From the NCBI GenBank assembly GCA_946406095.1, contig CAMJJO010000060.1, forward strand, positions 1 through 10,303: a stretch of 10,303 bases of DNA, read 5' to 3'. Below the pieces are notes generated by a model. That model was given only the letters and a program-made list of their open reading frames with translations. It did not search any database and was not told the origin of the DNA. The DNA is from an uncultured Bacteroidales bacterium. Lineage in GTDB: Bacteria; Bacteroidota; Bacteroidia; Bacteroidales; UBA932. Each line of letters starts with the position of its first letter. The stretch's first letter is position 1. Positions 5,759 to 10,303 of this stretch are shown one piece after another. Made by a program: the position numbers and the translations under genes.

Positions 5759-7324
5759 ATGAATCTTCACAAATCAATACTTGCTGCCGCGGGCATCCTG
5801 ATGATTGCCTGCGGCATTTCTTATGCCAAGCCCAAGAAGGCCAAGGTTTTACCCGCAGAAGTCAAACTCACCAAACAGGTCCTTCAGGACAAGATACGGG
5901 GCGCCTGGGCAGGCCAGGTCATAGGCTGCACCTATGGCGGGCCCACCGAGTTCAAGTACTCCAATTTCATTCCGGACGATTATCCTATCGACTGGAACGA
6001 GCATCTGGTAAAATGGTGGTACGATCATTCTCCGGGCCTTTATGACGATGTCTACATGGACCTTACCTTTGTCGAGGTCTTCGACAAGGAGGGTCTGGAT
6101 GCCCCTGTGGAATCCTTCGCAAAAGCCTTCGCCTATGCGGGATATCCCCTCTGGCACGCCAATCTCCAGGCACGCTATAATATCCTTCAAGGCATAATGC
6201 CTCCCGAATCCGGCCACTGGAAGAACAATACCCATGCAGACGACATCGACTTCCAGATCGAGGCGGACTACGCCGGCATCATGGCCCCGGGCATGGTGAA
6301 CAGCGCAGTGAAGTACACCGACGATATCGGCCACATCATGAACTATGGTGACGGATGGTACGGCGGTGTCTATGTGGCTGCCATGTATGCTCTGGCCTTC
6401 GTCACCGACGATATCCCCTTCATCGTCAAAGAGGCTCTCAAGACCATCCCAGCCCAGAGCAAATACTACAAATGCATGGCGGATGTGATCAAGTGGTGGG
6501 AGAAGTACCCGGACAACTGGCACATCACCTGGGCCTTGGCCAACGAGAAATATGGCTACGACATCGGCTGCCCCAGCGGCTTCAACTCCGCTTTCAACAT
6601 CGACGCCGTCATCAACAGCGCCTACATCATCATCGGTCTGCTCTACGGTAACGGCAATTTCTACCGCACCATCGACATCTCCACCCGCTGCGGCTGCGAT
6701 TCCGACTGCAACCCTGCATCTGCAGGCGGCATCCTCGGCACCGTGCTTGGTTTCAACAAGATCCCGGAATACTGGAAGACTCCTATCTACGAAGTGGAGG
6801 ATATCGACTTCAAGTACACCGACATCTCCCTGAACCGCGCCTGCAAGATGAGTTTCAAGCAGGCACTGCAGGTGATCGAGCAGGGCGGCGGCAGCATCGA
6901 CGGCCCTTCCGTCACCATCAAGACCCAGAAACCTCAGGCGGTGCGTCTGGAGCAGAGCTACGACGGCTATTGGCCCGTGGCCAAGAAGGATATCAAGAAG
7001 ACTCCTTGGCAGATGGGCGAGTACACCTTCGAAGGCAAGGGCGCCATCCTGACATATCATTTCACCCTCCCCAAGCCCTACAATGTCACTGATTACCAGG
7101 CGAATGTGGAGGTGTGGGTAGATGGCTCCCTCTATAAGACAGTCAAGCTTCCCTCCGCCGGCAACGGCCAGACCCGCGAAATCTGCGGCATCTGGGATCT
7201 CCCTCTCGGCAAGCACAAAGTCGCGGTGAGCTGGACCAACAAACCCGACGACATCAACATGGTGATCGACTGCATCAACATCTTCTCCGATAAACCTGCA
7301 CCAGTCAAACACGTAGATAAATGA
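5759..7324 (+). CDS. Exported ADP-ribosylglycohydrolase-fold protein with extra beta-rich C-terminal domain
   Basis: Protein of 521 residues. The N-terminus is an export signal: cleavage after SYA (21-23) or, alternatively, a lipobox ending at Cys18 (LMIAC). Residues 43-335 carry the layout of the all-helical ARH/DraG fold (PF03747 type): DKIRGAWAGQVIGCTYGG (44-61), an acidic motif YDDVYMD (95-101), ADDIDFQIEAD (160-170), and GCDSDCNPASAGGILG (312-327), which matches the metal-binding GDTDT region of the family. Residues about 385-512 form a separate beta-rich segment of unknown family. Known ARH enzymes cleave ADP-ribose from proteins or small molecules in the cytoplasm. Export and the 4-nt overlap with a rhamnosidase-like gene suggest instead a periplasmic or surface glycosidase acting on a glycan. 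Substrate unproven. The start at 5759 is chosen because it gives the signal peptide directly. Confidence 0.85.
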   Translation: MNLHKSILAAAGILMIACGISYAKPKKAKVLPAEVKLTKQVLQDKIRGAWAGQVIGCTYGGPTEFKYSNFIPDDYPIDWNEHLVKWWYDHSPGLYDDVYMDLTFVEVFDKEGLDAPVESFAKAFAYAGYPLWHANLQARYNILQGIMPPESGHWKNNTHADDIDFQIEADYAGIMAPGMVNSAVKYTDDIGHIMNYGDGWYGGVYVAAMYALAFVTDDIPFIVKEALKTIPAQSKYYKCMADVIKWWEKYPDNWHITWALANEKYGYDIGCPSGFNSAFNIDAVINSAYIIIGLLYGNGNFYRTIDISTRCGCDSDCNPASAGGILGTVLGFNKIPEYWKTPIYEVEDIDFKYTDISLNRACKMSFKQALQVIEQGGGSIDGPSVTIKTQKPQAVRLEQSYDGYWPVAKKDIKKTPWQMGEYTFEGKGAILTYHFTLPKPYNVTDYQANVEVWVDGSLYKTVKLPSAGNGQTREICGIWDLPLGKHKVAVSWTNKPDDINMVIDCINIFSDKPAPVKHVDK

Positions 7325-10137
7325 AAAAGATCCTCATAAGCCTGGCTGCCTTGATTTTGGCAATCCCGGCGTTCTCGATCAGTTCCAAGGCCGTATTCCA
7401 GGTCTTCCAGAATCCGTCCGACGCCTATCGCCCCTATGTCCGCTGGTGGTGGAACGGGGACCGCGTGGATGAGGCTGAAATCCGTCGCGAGCTGAATCTC
7501 CTCAAGGAGGCAGGCATCGCCGGTGTGGAGATCAACCCCATCTCCTTCCCGGGGCGCCCCGAGGATGCGGTCGGCCGCAAGGCCCTTGTATGGCTGAGCG
7601 ACGAATGGATCGACATGCTCGCGGTGGCTTTCGACGAGGCCGACAAACTCGGCATCACCTGCGACCTTATCATAGGCTCCGGATGGCCTTTCGGTGCCGA
7701 ATCGCTCCCGCGCGATGAACGGGCTTCCGTCGTCCGCACCCTGTGCGACAAGGCAACCGGGGGAGTGCTGTACGACAAATCCCTGTTCCATATCTACAAG
7801 GAACTGGATCCCAAATCGTCCATCCCCAACCCCAGCCGTACCCCGGAATTGATGCAGGTGCTGCTCGTTCCGGACCCGATCAATGATCTCTCCGAGGCCA
7901 GGGACATCACCGACAAGGTGAAGAATGGAGTGTTGAGGATAAAGATTCCGGCCGGGAATTGGCAGGTCTATTATATGGTGAAGTACAACTCCTTCGCGAG
8001 CGTGATCAACGGCGCTCCCGGAGCTGCCGGCCCCATCCTGGACCATATGAACGCCACTGCAGTGCGGAAGTATCTGGACCGTATGGCAGACCGCATCGAG
8101 GCCAGGACCGGCCCCCTCTCCAAGCATCTGCGTGCATTCTTCGTGGACAGCATGGAGCTGGAAGGCGCCAACTGGACCTCGGATTTCGCCGATGAGTTCA
8201 AGGCCCGTCGCGGATACGAGATACTTCCCTGGCTGCCCTTCACGATGTTCAAGCTCCGCCGTCTGGGCGAAGTGGAGGATTTCAACTACGGCTGTGCCAA
8301 GGGAGAAAAGTTCCAGAATCAGGTGGAACGCGCCCGCTATGATTTCGAACTCACCAAAGCCGAGCTGCTTGAGGAACGCTTCTTCAAGGTTTATGAGCAG
8401 TGGGCCCGCGAAAAGGGCGTGAAATCCCGTGCCCAGGGCTATGGATGCGGCTTCTTTATCGAAGAGACTTCCATGGGCCTGGATATTCCCGAAGGGGAGT
8501 CCTGGACCACCAACTGGCTGCGCCATGTGGTCGGTGAGGAGATGGGCGACGAGGATTACCGTCGCGGCCGCGGCTATACTATGATAGACAAGTACGTCTC
8601 TTCCGCCGCGCATCTGACCGGCAAGCGTCTGGTAAGCTGCGAAGAAATGACCAATACCTACAACGTGTTCTCCACCTCGCTGGAATACCTGAAGGTGGGC
8701 TCGGATATGAGCTGCATCTCCGGCATCACCCATTCGGTGTGGCACGGATTCAACTACTCTCCCAAGGAGGCCCCGTTCCCCGGCTGGGTGCAGTACGGAA
8801 GCTACTACAACGAGAAGAACACCTGGTGGCCCTACTGGAAGCTGCTGAATGACTACCGCGCCCGCATCGGGGCCCTGGTGCGCAATGCGGATATGTACAC
8901 CGACATTGCCATCCTGCCTGCCAATGCGGACCTCTGGTCCACAATGGGCGTGCAGACTGAACCTTTTCCGGTGAAGTTGAACGTGCCCTATACCTCTTTG
9001 GTATGGGAGGCAATCCACAAGAACGGCGGTGGTGCAGACTATGTGTCCGAGAGCATCCTGGAGGGTTCGACCGTGAAGAACGGAAAGCTTTGCTTCGGCC
9101 CCAAGAAGTACAGTGTGCTCTTTACCGTCGAAGTGCGTGGCACAACCGTCGAGGCCATGGAAAAGATCCGTGAGTTCGTGCTGGGCGGAGGTCGCGTGTT
9201 CTGCATCGAGACCCTGCCCGAGAAGTCTGTGGGAATGAGGGATTTCAAGGCCAGGGATGCCCGCATACAGGCAATCGTCGACGAGCTCAAGCAGACCGGG
9301 CGCTTCATCCTTCTACCCAAACCGGAAGGGGATCATTTCCTGGAGTGGTATAAGGATGTGATGTCACAGTACGACCTTCCTCACACCATTACCATCAGCG
9401 ACCCCGACCGCTTCCTGCTCCAGAACCAGTACAAGATGGACGACGGCAGCGATTTCTTCCTCTTCGTGAATGCCAGCAGGCTGGAGAAGAAATCCACCGA
9501 CATCACCTTCCCTGCATCGGTCACCAAAGGCCGCAAAGCCTGGCTCTACGACCCTGCAACAGGCAAGCGCTATACTCTGAAAGTCCCTGCCGACGGCAAG
9601 GTGCACTTCGATTTCGGCCCGTCCGAGAGTTTTGTCTTCATGTTCGACAAGATGGGCGGAAAGGCTCCCGAGTACAAGCCTCTGCCCGTGAAGACGGAAG
9701 GCCTGGAACTGAAGAACTGGGCTGTCAGTTTCGTGAATCCCGAGGTCCCGGATGTTCCCGGCACCGTGATGGCCGAACTGGTCGACCTGAAGGATACCGA
9801 GGCCTACAAGAACTTCATGGGTGTCGCGACCTATACCACCACCTTCGGCGTTCCTGCCGGTCCCATGCCCAAGTATCTGAATCTGGGCAAGGTTGGCTAC
9901 ATCGCCGAAGTCACCATCAATGGCAAGCCTGCCGGCCTGCATTGGTATGGGGACGCAGTGCTGGATGTCACAGGCCTTCTTAAGACTGGCGACAACACCA
10001 TCGAGGTGAAGGTTACGACTTTGATGAGTAATTACATGCAGACTCTTACGGAGAATCGCAATGCGCAGCGTTTCGTGTTGCGCCGCAACACTCCGCTGAA
10101 GCCTGCCGGCCTCATTGGCCCCGTAGTTCTTTACTAG
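7321..10137 (+). CDS. Exported GH106-like alpha-L-rhamnosidase
   Basis: Glycoside hydrolase of 938 residues, expected to remove terminal alpha-L-rhamnose from pectin-type or other plant glycans in the periplasm or outside the cell. N-terminal signal peptide (MKKILISLAALILAIPAFS, cleavage near 19-24). Family signs: RPYVRWWWNGDRV (37-49) followed by LLKEAGIAGVEINP (60-73), the opening of the GH106 barrel; FVDSMEL (274-280); DIPEGESW (388-395); SCEEMTN (439-445). The last two contain the glutamates I consider the best catalytic candidates (E391 or E393, and E441 or E442), not aligned here. Residues 523-680 resemble the Rossmann-like domain of the family. Residues 795-938 form a GH2-like jelly roll (YLNLGKVGYIAEVTINGK, 852-869). 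It is shorter than the characterised BT0986-type enzymes of about 1,100 residues but appears complete. The ATG overlaps the stop of the upstream gene (ATGA), so translation is coupled. Specificity is inferred from the family. Confidence 0.87.
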   Translation: MKKILISLAALILAIPAFSISSKAVFQVFQNPSDAYRPYVRWWWNGDRVDEAEIRRELNLLKEAGIAGVEINPISFPGRPEDAVGRKALVWLSDEWIDMLAVAFDEADKLGITCDLIIGSGWPFGAESLPRDERASVVRTLCDKATGGVLYDKSLFHIYKELDPKSSIPNPSRTPELMQVLLVPDPINDLSEARDITDKVKNGVLRIKIPAGNWQVYYMVKYNSFASVINGAPGAAGPILDHMNATAVRKYLDRMADRIEARTGPLSKHLRAFFVDSMELEGANWTSDFADEFKARRGYEILPWLPFTMFKLRRLGEVEDFNYGCAKGEKFQNQVERARYDFELTKAELLEERFFKVYEQWAREKGVKSRAQGYGCGFFIEETSMGLDIPEGESWTTNWLRHVVGEEMGDEDYRRGRGYTMIDKYVSSAAHLTGKRLVSCEEMTNTYNVFSTSLEYLKVGSDMSCISGITHSVWHGFNYSPKEAPFPGWVQYGSYYNEKNTWWPYWKLLNDYRARIGALVRNADMYTDIAILPANADLWSTMGVQTEPFPVKLNVPYTSLVWEAIHKNGGGADYVSESILEGSTVKNGKLCFGPKKYSVLFTVEVRGTTVEAMEKIREFVLGGGRVFCIETLPEKSVGMRDFKARDARIQAIVDELKQTGRFILLPKPEGDHFLEWYKDVMSQYDLPHTITISDPDRFLLQNQYKMDDGSDFFLFVNASRLEKKSTDITFPASVTKGRKAWLYDPATGKRYTLKVPADGKVHFDFGPSESFVFMFDKMGGKAPEYKPLPVKTEGLELKNWAVSFVNPEVPDVPGTVMAELVDLKDTEAYKNFMGVATYTTTFGVPAGPMPKYLNLGKVGYIAEVTINGKPAGLHWYGDAVLDVTGLLKTGDNTIEVKVTTLMSNYMQTLTENRNAQRFVLRRNTPLKPAGLIGPVVLY

Positions 10138-10158
10138 TTGATTTTCATCCACTTACGC

Positions 10159-10192
10159 AAAAACGTCTGGTGAATTCTCACCAGACGTTTTT
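10159..10192 (+). terminator. Intrinsic terminator after the GH106-like gene
   Basis: Perfect 14-bp inverted repeat (arms 10159-10172 and 10179-10192), extendable by one A-T pair, with a short loop and a 3' T-run, 21 nt after the TAG stop. It ends the plus-strand unit. The A-run on the left arm could make it work in both directions. Confidence 0.9.
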
Positions 10193-10202
10193 ATATAACT
10201 TA

Positions 10203-10303
10203 TTGATAATCAGTCTGCCAGGCACCGCCCCTGGCGGACGTGTCCACCCCCGGACACGGGCAGGGGGAGGGGCCCATCGCAGATGGGAGGGGCCGGAGCG
10301 AGC
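10203..10303. repeat. GC-rich non-coding cluster of small inverted and direct repeats
   Basis: I see no gene here. Three small perfect inverted repeats stand in a row: GCCAGG/CCTGGC (10217-10222, 10230-10235), CGTGTCC/GGACACG (10239-10245, 10252-10258) and CCCATC/GATGGG (10273-10278, 10282-10287). The 10-mer GGGAGGGGCC is repeated exactly at 10265-10274 and 10285-10294, with the third hairpin between the two copies. The base composition is much more GC-rich than the preceding intergenic DNA. The layout resembles dispersed intergenic palindromic repeats or the edge of a structured RNA, but the window ends before this can be judged. Confidence 0.55.

Noticed and set aside
5849..7312. 487-codon open frame on the minus strand opposite the ARH-fold gene
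   Set aside because: Same reasoning: antisense shadow with repetitive Asp/Val/Gly-rich product and no recognisable domain.
7132..9018. 628-codon open frame on the minus strand across the ARH and GH106 genes
   Set aside because: It lies fully antisense to two well-supported genes, has a low-complexity His/Gly/Val/Asp-rich product without family motifs, and starts inside a coding region; long antisense frames are expected in GC-rich biased coding DNA.
10141..10154. DnaA-box-like sequence near TTCATCCAC
   Set aside because: Differs from the TTATCCACA consensus at two or more positions, is single, and lies in no origin-like context.

Overview
The window looks like a chromosomal segment of an uncultured, fairly GC-rich member of the Bacteroidota, probably Bacteroidales. 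The reasons are AT-rich upstream regions with TAnnTTTG-type -7 boxes, mostly absent Shine-Dalgarno sequences, HtpG and outer-membrane proteins of Bacteroidota character, and a GH106-type glycosidase. I cannot assign a genus. There is no phage, insertion sequence, CRISPR array, tRNA or rRNA in view.

Left half (1-3919, minus strand): four genes read right to left. A HAD-family phosphatase (3919-3074) is followed after 3 nt by a small outer-membrane beta-barrel protein (3070-2483), and after 12 nt by a small lipoprotein (2469-1858). These three look like one operon. Next comes htpG, the bacterial Hsp90 (1793 to beyond position 1, C-terminus cut by the window edge). A terminator-like hairpin with a T-run sits in the 64-nt gap before htpG and ends almost at its start codon. 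A 17-bp perfect palindrome lies just upstream of the hairpin.

Centre (3920-4056): a 137-bp divergent promoter region. It holds a -7 candidate for each direction, a 12-bp direct repeat with a 22-bp period, and a 10-bp inverted repeat whose arms touch the two -7 boxes.

Right half (4057-10137, plus strand): an acyl-CoA synthetase-like AMP-binding enzyme (4057-5727), then after 31 nt a two-gene unit joined by a 4-nt ATGA overlap. This unit encodes an exported ADP-ribosylglycohydrolase-fold protein with an extra beta-rich C-terminal domain (5759-7324) and an exported GH106-like alpha-L-rhamnosidase (7321-10137). A strong terminator follows (10159-10192). The last 100 bases are non-coding, GC-rich and packed with small inverted and direct repeats.

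My reading is that the last two genes are a small glycan (pectin/rhamnose-type) degradation unit in which a DraG-fold protein works outside the cytoplasm, probably on a sugar rather than on an ADP-ribosylated protein. No SusC/SusD pair, sensor or regulator is in the window. The rest is ordinary housekeeping and envelope content. The most interesting items are the exported ARH-fold/GH106 pair, the hairpin and palindrome before htpG, the symmetrical divergent promoter, and the repeat cluster at the right edge.
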